Assembly: GCA_027579435.1 (NCBI GenBank)
Contig: JANBPK010000717.1
Coordinates: forward strand, 9,510-67,364
DNA: 57,855 bases
From: Candolleomyces eurysporus
Lineage: Eukaryota > Basidiomycota > Agaricomycetes > Agaricales > Psathyrellaceae
Direction of reading: 5' to 3'
The position numbers were made by a program, and so were the translations under genes. Positions 11,485 through 21,693 of this stretch are shown in pieces (position 1 is the first letter of the stretch; every line of letters begins with the position of its first letter). The notes under the pieces are model-generated. The model saw nothing but the letters and a program-made list of their open reading frames with translations. It was not told the DNA's origin and did not search any database.

Positions 11485-12590
11485 AACAGTCTTGAAGTGG
11501 ATTCTATATCTCGTCTTGAGCAGAGATGAGGGAGCAGCCGGATCCCACCGCTCCAAACCAAGTAAGTCGAAGTCGGCTTACCGGGTGATACCCAGCCGTG
11601 GCTGACTTTTTTCTTTATAAATTTACAGGGAAATAAAACTCCTTCGCACCACACTTCATTCATAACGCTCGAAAGGGCGTCCAGCCTGCGCCCATATCCT
11701 CATCAAGCCTGAACAGAAAGCCCAGTCCGTGGTCCGTGCGATACAAGATCAAACTTGTTGCTGCGAACTACCTTCTTGGTATCCAAGTCGTCCTGCCCGG
11801 TATCCGACAAATCCAAGACGAAATACCCAAACGCGATCTCGGAAAATCTATTTCAGAACGAGTGGAAGAACCCCCTGTCTGAATGATGACTGGCAAGATA
11901 TGCACGAATCCCAGCTCACCCCCTGACAAGTCCCCTGTACGATCTCATCGAGGTGAAGTTATCTGTGCCGCGCATCCATATCTCAACGGAATGGCCACCT
12001 TGGTGGTCGGCTATTCGGCGATGCCAGAGAAAAGGGAGCAAGAGCAAGAAATCAAGGACGCGGAAAAAGGAGAGAAAGAAGACGATAAAGAAAACGGCGA
12101 AGGGAAAGCTTCAACTCGATCTCCTTTCGCAGTTCCTCTCCCCACACAAAATTTTACGATCTCAGCGTTCGCAGAGGAGAGTACGGTGATGATGAGGATA
12201 TGTTCGGTGTGGAGGATGACGAGTTGGGGACTGGAGGTCATACGGCTGCCTCCCCAAGCGCTGCGTCGTCGTCAAAAGGGACAAGAGATAAAAATGCGAA
12301 AACACGTCTGGCGTCTTGGAGCGAAAATCGAACAAGACTGATGCTGGTGGAGAAGTGGTGATTGGCAAGGAAGCTCATCAAGGTATTTAACAGGTTTGGC
12401 GATACAAGGGNCATTGCTATTTGGTTTTTCATGGTTTGACATGTTGGTAGATTACAGGTATAGATCAGACGACCCAGCCCCTTTAGAAAGTAGGGGTATG
12501 GACAGTCGTGCTGCCAGATCGCCGGAGATCAAGCTTTTCTCGTTCTACACCGTTGTAGACCCTATTCCAAGAGTCAAACTGGACCTGTAA
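11485..12590 (+). pseudogene. Dynactin p62 (DCTN4-like) 3' fragment 2
   Basis: Colinear with fragment 1 from the LNSLEEVDSISRLEQR region to the C-terminal LDL and TAA (12588-12590). It is more decayed: the 5' part is shorter, and a TGA sits after SRLEQR. Reading frames break repeatedly between 11,700 and 12,300. It keeps a PAC triplet that fragment 1 has lost, so neither fragment is derived from the other alone. The intron with donor GTAAGTCG and acceptor TTTACAG near 11,560-11,630 is shared. An N at 12,411 lies inside the last intron. Like fragment 1, it ends directly at the leader of a family A gene. Confidence 0.8.
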
Positions 12591-12958
12591 TTTCTTTTAC
12601 CGTGATTCTCCGTTTATAATAACATATCACCTATTTCTAGTCAAGTCGACGTTCGAATTTGCTTTCCGAGATCTGAACCGATGTTGATGCGGTTTCCTAG
12701 TAATCTTATACAGGTTCAATTGCACTCATCATTTGAAAACTCGCGCAACCTCTTCGTCATGTCTGAATTTGTGCCTCAAGACCTTTCAATTTCGAGTCCT
12801 GCTCCCATTGACGAGTTTGGCTTGATCGACCGTGGGTAAGTCCTTCATCCGACCTCCGTTTCCGGCGCTATTTTGGATACAAACCTTCTCCTGTCAACTT
12901 CCTGAGCCCTCTATCCCACCCTACCCCAGAAACTGACATTTCTTAGTACCCTGAAGAT
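12591..12958 (+). repeat. Leader repeat upstream of family A copy 3
   Basis: Near-identical in layout to 6287-6652. It includes an ATG at 12759 opening a 77-base frame up to the GTAAG donor at 12836. The only acceptor near the body exon (TTCTTAG, 12946) would not be in phase with that frame, which supports a non-coding leader exon. Confidence 0.65.
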
Positions 12959-15449
12959 ATGGCAGAATTACAAAATCGCGTAGCCATAGAGCTCTTCCCA
13001 TATGCCAGCGGCCAGTCGTTGCAGAACCCTCAGTTCAAAACCGCTGGGAACGACATGTACAACTACAACTTCCACTTCGGCCCATCGGGAGAGGCTCCTG
13101 CTGGCTTTTGGGAGAACTGGGGGCGTATGGTGCGGCGGGTGTCTGGACGCTTCCAATCCCCAGAGAGCAGAGGCACTCTTAGGCTTCCGTCGCCTGAAAC
13201 GGCGCCAATGACCACTGGCACAATAGGCGCGAAATACTCCATGAGTAATGCAAGATCCCTGCCAGTTTCATCGGCACATGATGATCTTGCTGAAGGAAAA
13301 TCTCAGGGCGACTATGATGTAGTGCGTATGATCTCCATCGAGTCTTGCAAGCTGAAGTTGACTTCGTTCCGCCCTCACAGTCTGAAATGGCCAACCTGGA
13401 TATGCGAGAGAAATCTCGATCAATCGTGACAAACGCTGAAATATACACTCGCAGTATGCTGTCTGCCGAGGCTGGGTTGCCTTGTTGGTACCCAAAGCCT
13501 CGTAGGTCGGTAGGGGGCAGGGGAATAGTTCCAGGTGATGTGGGAACGTTCGATCTCATGGACGGTTTCACCAAAATTTTCAACATATGGGAGGATAGCT
13601 CTTTTTCGTACCAGCTGCCGTCCAACGAGTGCATTACCCGTCCCAGTCGTTTTACAGAAGGTGACGCCGTTACCAATGGCATGTCAGCCAACGTTCGCCG
13701 ATCGAGAGATGGAAGGTGCGTTCGAATTTCTTCCCTCATGGTAGACGAGTTTTCACTAACCGTGTGCCAAAGTTCCATCAAATCATACCAATTTAGTTGT
13801 AAAGGACAACAAGGGGCTTTGCTTGCGTGTACGACCCCAGCGGACCTGGAGCAACTGGTCCACATTGCCGCTCTCCGCGACTTCCTGACTCAGCGTGCAG
13901 GAGCCGTCTACCAACACGCAAATGCAATTCGACGGGTTGCAGATGATGAGTCCCTCTATGTTGTTTCTGGATGCATTAAGAGCGACAGTTGGGCACTTGC
14001 AGCATATCAAGGTCCAACGCAATCCTCGGGCGAGGTCCTCACGCTCTCGAGAAGAAAAAGGTCTATCTTCATGTTCATGAGGAAAAAACCCCGAGTTCCG
14101 ACGTATGATTGGTTAGCTCGTGGGATGGGGGAGGCACGGTTTGGATCGAACTCGGAACAGGTTGGCAAAAGCTATAAAGGCAAGGATCAGTGCCTTTTCC
14201 TCCGGGGCTTCAAACTGTCATTCTCTCGGGAGTGTCGCGGCAGGCTGAATGCGACCCTGCGAGCGCATTCCAATGACGATGGCCAAATCTCAAAAGATGC
14301 TCCGTTGGATGCAGGCTTTCTGGCCAATAAACNAAAAAACGGGCCGTCACGGCAAAAACGCCAATGATTCATTATTAGTAGATGAGAGATCTGAAGTGGG
14401 GAATTCTAATTCATTGGCCAGTATTTCTTCGAACTATGGGTCTGGATCACTATCTGGCGACATGCAAGTGGATGGTTTTCCTGAATCTTCGAAACCGGTA
14501 TGCCGTTTCTTGGTATTTTGTAGAAGAATCATTACAATGCAACTCTAGATCTTTCATCCCAGTGATAGAATCAACCAGGTTCTGATGGAGCTGGTGAGTC
14601 TTGCAAGTCTCCCTGCATTCTGCCTAGAGTCTATCAAAAAATACTCACATTCATCCTTGATCAAATTCAAGACTGGGTCAGATTGCTCACTTTGTCATGA
14701 TGATGACTGGAGGCATGATTCTAGGTTCTCCACACCTTCTTGGAGTGGTGAGTGCTTTCCTCATCTCTTCAATTTGAGCTTGCATTGAATTCTGTGCGTG
14801 TGAATAGATGTTTCATGCATTGATTTTGTTGCATCTAAAACAGTGTATGCTCTCAATGGTAAGCAATTACCTGGCTTTCAAGGGGCATCACTAACCAGGG
14901 TCCATTACCACCTATTACTACCATTCATGCCCAGGGGTAGTCTCCTTAACTCCCAGCAATTTTTCTCAGTACATGCCCATTGAAATGCCTACCCCTTTTG
15001 CAATGCATACTCCTGTTGCAATGCCTCACTCTGTTGCAATGCACACCCCTGGTCCAACACCCCACTCTGTTGCAATGCATGCCCCTATTCCAGCACCTCA
15101 CCCCATTGCAATGCATGCCCCTGTTCCAGCACCTCCCCTCTTTGCAATGTCTCCCTCCTTTGAAATGCCTCCCCCTAGTGCAATGTCTCCCTCTTTTGAA
15201 AGACCTCCCCCTGTTGCAATGTCTCCCTCCTTTGAAAGACCTCCCCCTGTTGCAATGTCTCCCTCCTTTGAGAGNCCTCCCCCTGTTGCAATGTCTCAAA
15301 GGCCTCCCCCTGTTGTAATGTCTCCCTCCTTTGAAAGGCCTTCCCCTGTTGCAATGTCTCCCTCCTTTGCAATCCCTCCCCCTGTTGAAAGGTCATGGTC
15401 CAGAAACTCATCCAGATCACACACCTATACTTATACAACTGGTTCATAG
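12959..15449 (+). CDS. Family A copy 3 with 12-residue repeat tail
   Basis: Exons: 12959-13321, 13381-13715, 13797-14497, 14549-14593, 14672-14747, 14808-14858 and 14935-15449. Phases match at every junction once the N at 14332 is taken as an inserted base. The product is about 694 residues and is the cleanest copy. The body carries AEIYTRSMLSAEAGLPCW, GDVGTFDLMDGFTK, CIKSDSWALAAYQ, KDQCLFLRGFKL, FHPSDRINQVLMEL and DCSLCHDDDW. The last exon opens VVSLTPSNFSQYMPIEMP and runs into Met/Pro-rich repeats of the form SPSFERPPPVAM, ending HTYTYTTGS. No signal peptide or membrane segment is seen. Exons 4 to 7 lie in a CpG-poor block yet remain open. Function unknown; I recognise the body as a recurring mushroom hypothetical protein only. 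Confidence 0.7.
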
Positions 15450-16260
15450 CTAAGCTCACTTGGGTACACCTAGAATTCTACTGGGTCTACATGGGTGTCC
15501 CTGGGTTGTATCCAAATACACCTGGGGGAAGACTGGGAGACTACCCAGGGGCATCCCAGGCCCTTAATAGACACCCCAAGTGATTAAGGAAAGCACAAGA
15601 ATATGTGTAAATGCACCTTTAGCTTTTCAATTACTGTCATTCAGATTCCTGGTGATGTAACTGGAGGAACATGATATTTCAACCATCATTTAGTGCAGTC
15701 TGGCACTATGAGTGAACTGTAAGGGCAACCAGTGAACCTCACATGTGGATCTAGCAGAGGAGAATCTAAAGTAGACATTGGGGTGGGCTGTCACTGTGCA
15801 CCGCATCTTTCTGAGCATGAATACCAGCATGAAACATTTATGAAGGCAAACACATCAGTGCAATATACACAGTGCTCTATGCTACCCTAGGTTGTCAAAT
15901 ACCGTTCCTCAAATGAGTGCCAGTGATTGTACAACTTGTGATTAGTGCCAGGTAATATCCATGAATTTGTTCATTTCTATGCTTCTCTAATTAGCCAATT
16001 GCCTAAAGAGCTCAATCATAGATAGATAAATAGCAAGTTAGCCATCTCCGGTTGTTTATAGTAATTTCTATCCACCTTTGCAGGTGGACANTTTTGCTGG
16101 TGCCTCAGAGCAGCCATGGTGGAGATCATTTTTCCTTAGATATTTATTTTTCATACTGTTCAGATGTGTGTATAGATTGGATGACCCAGTTCAGAAAGTA
16201 GGGACATAAACAGCCGTCTTTGACTTGGGTACTATGGAATCAGATCTACCTGTGACTGGC
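14508..16260. other. CpG-depleted block
   Basis: By eye I find about five CG dinucleotides in roughly 1,700 bases (near 14,798, 15,802, 15,903, 16,047 and 16,215), while flanks on both sides have one every 10-20 bases. The left edge falls just after the donor at 14,498 of family A copy 3. The right edge is near 16,260. Where homologous sequence exists (p62 near 16,170, family A exons), CG is replaced by TG or CA. This is the footprint expected of 5-methylcytosine deamination, or of a repeat-induced mutation process targeting CpG. Confidence 0.75.
15147..15390 (+). repeat. 36-bp coding minisatellite
   Basis: Six to seven units of ATGTCTCCCTCCTTTGAAAG plus CCTCCCCCTGTTGCA, each encoding MSPSFERPPPVA. 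One unit is shortened near 15,292-15,330 (MSQRPPPVV). Upstream, 14,973-15,146 holds looser Met/Pro/His repeats of similar style. It is in frame with the last exon of family A copy 3. The N at 15,275 is a substituted base and does not shift the frame. Confidence 0.85.
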
Positions 16261-16815
16261 TCTCTGTGAGGTTGCATGATGATCTCCGATGGATCAGCCT
16301 CGATAGAGGAACCTGTACATTTAATTTTTGGCAGAGGCCCTTAGGATCATGTCAGCTTCCGCCGACGATGGCGGCGACGTTCGGCAGGGCCTAACCGCTA
16401 CCACCTGGGTGGGGAGTCGAAAACAATAGGCAGTGTCCGCACTTTCCTCGCTTCCTCCGTAATCTTCGCGGCGTTTACTATAAGAAAACCTCATAGAGGG
16501 AATGGCCACGTCTACTGCATACTATGGAGCGACATTGCTTCCGGTATCTGCAGCCATGACCCCGGCCGACGCTGTTCTCTGATTTCCGGTTCATAGAGTT
16601 GCATTTCTGGTTCCCGCTGCCTCCACAAAGGGCGGCATCGGTGCGAATGTTGTCGCTGCTCTTCTTTCAACTAGTTAACCACTTCTGCGCTGATGCCAGT
16701 AAAGTTCCTTGGGGCTTGTCATGCAAAGCATCGGCTACTTCAAGCAAAGTCCACACAGGTCCAAGTTTTATAATTCTACACCGTCGCAGATCGGTCAAAC
16801 TAGACTTGTGATATT
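16150..16815 (+). pseudogene. Dynactin p62 tail relic 3, split by unrelated DNA
   Basis: 16,163-16,212 aligns with the last p62 exon (TATAGATCAGACGACCCAGC in the other copies), with CpG sites changed to TpG. After about 550 bases of unrelated, CpG-rich DNA, 16,770-16,811 aligns with the end of that exon (TTCTACACCGT..., then CTAGACTTGTGA, the VKLDL-like end). The insertion between the halves holds an open minus-strand frame (16,321-16,509) that I do not recognise. Confidence 0.55.
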
Positions 16816-16985
16816 TTTTCATCGTAAATTTCCTTCTATATTGGTAGACCACGCTGATGGTTCTTTTCAATGTCAACTTTCAAAGTTGCTTTCTCCTGAT
16901 TGTGCTCAATCCTGATTCGACGTGATTTCCTCAGGCTCTTTACTCATGGATCTAGGCAGGTTTATTGACTAACGACACACATCGG
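16815..16985. repeat. Dispersed flank repeat, copy b
   Basis: Partner of 4440-4620, following p62 relic 3. The sequence runs from AAATTTCCTTCTATATTGG to GACTAACGACAC. It marks the right edge of the duplicated accessory region. Confidence 0.7.
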
Positions 16986-17040
16986 TAAGTCCATAGTTCT
17001 GAAATACTGGTACATTCAACTAATCTTCAAGGACACGAAG

Positions 17041-17106
17041 ATGGTTGTCGGTCTTGGACTGCTTGGACCGCCTTACTTGCCCAAAGGCCATCCTGCAACA
17101 AACAAG
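17041..17106 (+). other. Possible orphan first exon
   Basis: ATG at 17041 opens 22 codons (MVVGLGLLGPPYLP...) ending at a good donor, AAG/GTGAGTACC. No matching downstream exon exists, because the minus-strand cerato-platanin gene begins its 3' end at 17,181. It may be a truncated 5' end left by rearrangement. Confidence 0.25.
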
Positions 17107-17180
17107 GTGAGTACCTAATGTCTTCTCTCTGTTAAATCAATGTACCCACCGTATCCATTCCGACAAGAGAGGCCGTAGAT

Positions 17181-17624
17181 TTAAGAGGTGAAGCCACAGT
17201 CCGCCGCGGGGACAGCCCTAGCCTCAACGGGAATATTGGCCGGAACATTGGTGCGATTGAACCCGGTGAGAGCGAGCAGGGTATCCGTGCACAGGATAAA
17301 TCCCTGGGGGGCGCTGTTGACGAGGGTCAAGAAGACCGAGCGACCGGTGTTGGGATCGAACACCTCCCAGCAAGCACCGCAGGAGGTGGAATTGAATCCC
17401 TCCACGATCTGGGACCCAGCGATCGCGGGGAAGCTTGGGAGGCTTCCAAAGGTCGGGAATCCCCTGGTGATGAGGCCGTTCTCTCCGGTGGAGCAGGCGG
17501 TGGTGGCGAGGCTTGTGGACCCGACGCAGAAGCGGTCGTCGAAGTTGATGGTGCTCAGCAAGGGAGGCTGGGCCACCGCGACGAGGGCAGAGGTCAGAGC
17601 GACGAAGATGGCAGTGAACTTCAT
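17181..17624 (-). CDS. Cerato-platanin family secreted protein, copy 1
   Basis: A single-exon, 147-residue small secreted protein. Residues 1 to about 18 form a signal peptide (MKFTAIFVALTSALVAVA). The mature part has the cerato-platanin signatures: CSTGENGLITRGFPTFGSLP, then NSTSCGACW and a C-terminal AADCG. The family normally has four Cys in two disulfides. This protein has six (an extra Cys in the FDDRFC stretch and in LCTDT), so a third disulfide is possible. Cerato-platanins are fungal cell-wall-associated or secreted double-psi beta-barrel proteins that bind chitin oligomers and can elicit plant defence. A TATA box lies about 85 bases upstream. The start is the first Met and gives a clean signal peptide. 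Confidence 0.92.
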   Translation of the reverse strand: MKFTAIFVALTSALVAVAQPPLLSTINFDDRFCVGSTSLATTACSTGENGLITRGFPTFGSLPSFPAIAGSQIVEGFNSTSCGACWEVFDPNTGRSVFLTLVNSAPQGFILCTDTLLALTGFNRTNVPANIPVEARAVPAADCGFTS

Positions 17625-17708
17625 GGTAAATGTGAGGTTTGAGTTGTTTGAGGCTTTGGGTGAGGAGTTGCGATTTCTTTGTTGAGGTTTTGAGCTACGA
17701 CTATGGAG

Positions 17709-17716
17709 TTTTTATA
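17709..17716 (-). promoter_or_regulatory. TATA box of cerato-platanin copy 1
   Basis: TATAAAAA on the minus strand, about 85 bases upstream of the ATG at 17,624. The spacing is similar to that in copy 2. Confidence 0.6.
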
Positions 17717-17724
17717 CTTTTCCA

Positions 17725-19259
17725 GCTGGTCTTTTGAGGTGTTTGGCCTCTTCGAGCTCTTCGGCACGCCAAGCAGTAGACAGTCAGCTTGCGAAGGCCG
17801 TACAGTCAAATCTCATAATTTCATCGGTGACAATCATTCGAATCCACTTCCTGTATCTGGTATGACTACAATGCACGAGGTAAATTAACGTACCTTGAGA
17901 ATCGCGCCGAGCAGGCATCGCTAGATTTCTCCAAATATCGATGGCCGAGCTGGTACTGTCCAATCGAGCCTTGCGACTCTTTGATAACTTACGCAGCGTC
18001 ACAAATACCCATCTTGCAGTATAAATTCTTCTTCTGAGAAAAATGCGTTCACCTTGTGCTATGAACCCCAAAGCTATTTCGAGCCACTGATCTTGATGTG
18101 GAGGATCACGTACCTTCATCCCAAACCGGGGAAAGCGCTCACCGAAACGGTGTCTGTCACGGCATGTAAGATGTTCAACCCACTCTACAATGACTAGTTA
18201 TGTTTTAGATTAGAGATTAAATAGATCGATCGACTACGCTTTAATACTGTGCCCATCGACGTCTTCGTAGGTTTGCAACTACTTCTGTTAACTTGTAGGT
18301 CCATATGTACTACAGGCGGCAAACGACACTTGTGGCGTCTAGCGAAAGAGCCGGCCCCAGCGATAGGAGGTTCGGTAGAGAGTCCGCAGTCAAACTGCAG
18401 GGGGTTCGAGCCCAATGTCTCGGTTCGAACGGGGTTGAACTCGCTGAAGCTGGAAGGGGACGAGAGCATGGTGAAGTAACCCCGGTCTGCGTTACTCCAA
18501 GGTACAGCGGAGGATTGTCGGTGGGTACATAATGGTAATTATCTGCGAAACTCACCCCGTTTTAATTTTGGCTCCCGACAAGGCCATTTCATGCAAGGAA
18601 GGGCGATGAGTTACGTTGAAAGTAGTAAGACGGAGTCCATTCTGGGCAATGTTAGATCAAGCCTGGGCGCCGTGAGAGGACGATAAGTCATAGATCTCGT
18701 GATACATGTACCTGGTAGGTCGTCAGTATGTGGGATTAGTATACCGCTAAAATCTAGATACTTTCAACTAGGCGAAAGAGCGTCGAGGAAGACAAAGAAT
18801 TGCATACGGTGCAGAAGGTGAAGGAAAGATACATCATCAACTTGAATTACCCTCAACTTCGTCACTCCTCGCTCTTGAGCGGCCAACAATTACGACAATA
18901 GACCATTACACGCATTCTACGGGGATGACTTATGACACAGCAGTAGCAAGACCGTCCACATGTAATCTGGAGAACTTTATTCCTCCGGAGAGCCAGCCGG
19001 GACCCGCGTTGGTAGCACTCCGATTGTCCTGGCGGTGCAGCCGTGGATCTGCCTTCCGAAGTTGCTTGGAAGGTAAATTGCACCCCCTTGGGGCCGTGAG
19101 CAAACGACTGTCGTAGGTTCAGTGGTGACCATGCTGAGAATGTCCTTTCACATTCGACGTAACAGGAGAGAAACGAGAAGCCAGCCTGAAGGATCGGTGA
19201 GCACGAAAGAGCCCCACATGAATGTTGTTACTCCGTTTCCTCGAGTGTCATGCCGTGAG
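17725..19259. other. Spacer without a supported gene
   Basis: An open minus-strand frame of 111 codons (17,784-18,119) has no recognisable motif. The stretch 18,300-18,560 is open in several frames and GC-rich but shows no family signature. I see no repeats linking it to other parts of the window. Confidence 0.4.
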
Positions 19260-20117
19260 CTATGCTTGGCCCCCCTCCAATCCGGGGCGTAACTTCAGGT
19301 CGAACTTGTCTACTGCTATTTGCACGATATCATGCCATTCTGACATTGCCCCAATGCCTGCGAAAGATTGAAACAACTGCCTGTCAGCGAGGTGGATGAG
19401 CAGCGTACCGATGTCACCGCAGGCCAAGGCTTTGCCTATGGGGCCCACAACGTTGTATTTGATAACATCCTTAACGATGCGCAAATGCTCGGCCGTCAAG
19501 GGGTGTTCGTACATGAGCGTGTTCATCGCAGGGAAGATGTACGTCGGCGTGCTGGGGGAGAGAGCACGCATGAGAGATGTCTGCATCGAGTGGTGAGCCG
19601 TTATATTCCGTTACGATCTGGCCCAATGCTTACCACGACATTGTCACATATTCCCTGTGCTATTTTGGCAAGGGTATTGGCTGAGCAAGGGGCTACGAGG
19701 ACGATATCTGCCCAACGGCGTAGCTCGATGTGCAGAATTGGATCTCCAATCTTATAACTCGGCTAGGGTGAAGGATGAGCTGGGAAGCCCGACGATTTCA
19801 TGGTGTGCTTACATCCCACTCATCGTCGTCAGTCCACGTATGCAAACCTAGCTGCTCTATGTCTTCCTTCTTGAAGAAGGTTAGGGCAGCCTTGGTGGAA
19901 ACTATTTCGACTTGGACATTTTCGTACTGTCGAGATAAGATTAGTTGGTATTTTGAGCCAGAGACCGTGAAGGACGTACTTTGAGCAGCTCTCGGATAAT
20001 CAGAGGAGCCTTTATAGATGCTACACTCCCGGTAGTTACGAGGAGAACATGGATATGATTGGGCCGTCGCCTCTCGGAAGCAACAAACCGTCCCAACGTT
20101 ATTTGAGAACTCGCCAT
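19260..20117 (-). CDS. Phosphopantothenoylcysteine decarboxylase (HAL3-like flavoprotein)
   Basis: Exons on the minus strand: 20117-19980, 19926-19813, 19750-19634, 19580-19409 and 19357-19260, all with GT-AG junctions, giving about 212 residues. An in-frame Met at 20174 would add 19. The enzyme decarboxylates 4'-phospho-N-pantothenoylcysteine in coenzyme A synthesis and binds FMN. Motifs of the HFCD flavoprotein family are clear: VLLVTTGSVASIKAPLI near the N-terminus, ADIVLVAPCSANTLAKIAQGI, the substrate-recognition clamp PAMNTLMY, and GKALACGDIGIGAM with the conserved Cys. Length fits the monofunctional eukaryotic enzyme (about 200 residues) rather than the longer yeast Hal3/Vhs3 proteins with acidic tails. 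Confidence 0.92.
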
Positions 20118-20780
20118 CACCAAATGACGTTCCTGGCAACTAGGAGTGGATTTTCCGCAATTCTTGCCCGTCAACAGTGATTTTTGAGAGCCCTACAGGA
20201 TTTCCTTGCTATCCTGCCCAAATCCTAAGGCCTTGGTGGTCGTGGATAGTGTTGCGGTGGACCCACAGACGCGCTTGGAGCCCTTGGCGATGTTCTTAGT
20301 CATCACTCAGAGGACGCTGATTGGGTGCCAGAACAGTGGGACGCGCTCATATCACTGGTCGTCGTTGTTTCCTTGACCGTTTCCTTGTAACCATGATCAC
20401 CATGCACCCAAAATATCGGCACGTTTTCGAAGGGAAAGTACTTATAATAGAGACCTCGACATCGCCCTGTTGTCCACCCTTTCCCCCGTTCCCACCACTT
20501 GCTTGAGGCATTTCCTTCCTTTTTCTTCGTTCTTTCTTACTTGAGAAGAGTGAGTACTGCAGTTTGGCTGTAAGGACCTGAAGCTGACTTGATCTGCAGG
20601 CTAGTTCTCCTCTCTCGTCCTTTTTCTATTCTTGCTGTGCATAGGAAATCTACAGAGACCAAGACAGGCTCTTCTCTATCCTTTCAAGTTCATACCAGGA
20701 TACACCAGTTCTTCCTATCTTCACTTCAAGCCTTTTTTCACCTACCAGTCCTTACCACTTTCCTCTAATTCTCAAGAAAA

Positions 20781-21693
20781 ATGCGATTCTCCACTGGCGC
20801 TGCTTTCGTTTTCTTGGCTTCTGCCTTGACAACCGTCCTTGCCGAGACTTTCGTCGTCACTGTTGGCAAGAATGCCAGCCTCCTCTTCGAGCCTACTAGG
20901 TGCGTTGGATTTAATTACACAGAAAAGACCGTTCTGCTTAGACAATTCCTCTTAGCGTCACGGCTAAGGTCGGAGATGTGATTGCCTTCCAATTGTGAGT
21001 TTCTCTTGCCTTTCTCCTGAGCAACCATCTAATATCTTGCCTTCAGCATGTCCAAGAACCACGTATGTCTTATTACTCCGTTACCTCCTTAACTGCCGGC
21101 TCAAAGTTACGTTTGTCAGACGGTCACCCAATCCACCTTTGACAACCCTTGCGCAGCCAAGTAAGCGAGAGTTCTATAATCTCCGTTCCCACCTCTGACT
21201 GAGCTTCGTTCAGGGCCGACGGTGTCGATTCCGGCTACCAGTTCATCCCTCAGGGTACCAACGTCTTCCCTCAATGGTCCATCACCGTCAACAACGGTAA
21301 GATTTAATCAGGGTTTCGCCCACTGAACTGCGCCTCTGATATGATTTTTCCTCCTTAGACACTGCCCCTCTCTGGTTCTTCTGCAANCAAAGACCTCATT
21401 GCGAGCGTGGAATGGTCTTCGCCGTCAACCCCACTGCNGAGAAGACATTCGAAAAGTTCAACGCCAACGCCCTTGCCTCTGCACCTCCTGCCTCTACTTC
21501 CGCTCCCGCTCCCGCTGCCACCACCGCTGCCCCCCCAACGGCCACGGGCACATCCGCACCTGATACTGGAGCTGCGAATGCTGCTGCTGGAGCTTTGTCG
21601 TCGCCCGCCGGCAGCGGTGCGATGAGCCGGGCTTCCATCTCTGGATGGCCGGTCGTTTTGGCCAGTGTGATTATTGGTGCTTTGGCGTTGTAA
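20781..21693 (+). CDS. GPI-anchored cupredoxin-like extracellular protein
   Basis: Six exons: 20781-20899, 20956-20994, 21047-21062 (16 bases), 21120-21160, 21214-21296 and 21359-21693; 210 residues. A signal peptide ends near A21 (TTVLA/ETF). The single plastocyanin-like domain keeps a full type-1 copper set: His in SKNHTVTQ, Cys in LWFFC, His in RPHC and Met in ERGM. After it comes an Ala/Pro/Thr/Ser-rich linker, then a C-terminal hydrophobic segment (WPVVLASVIIGALAL) after small residues, as in GPI-anchored proteins. The Ns at 21,387 and 21,438 are in-frame substitutions. Such proteins are common cell-surface blue-copper-like proteins in basidiomycetes; substrates are unknown. The upstream leader is strongly pyrimidine-rich. 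Confidence 0.85.

Noticed and set aside
12759..12835. Start codon at 12,759 (MSEFVPQ...) as the true N-terminus of family A copy 3
   Set aside because: The frame differs by 1 and 4 bases between copies, and no acceptor restores phase to the body exon. A Met at the body start is conserved in all three.
14672..14747. CpG decay seemed to have created three stop codons (TGATGATGA) in family A copy 3
   Set aside because: That was the wrong frame. In the phase set by the neighbouring exons it reads DCSLCHDDDW without stops, as in copies 1 and 2.
18340..18425. tRNA-like GGTAGAG ... GGGTTCGAGCCC on the plus strand
   Set aside because: The T-arm stem does not close and there is no box A at the correct distance.
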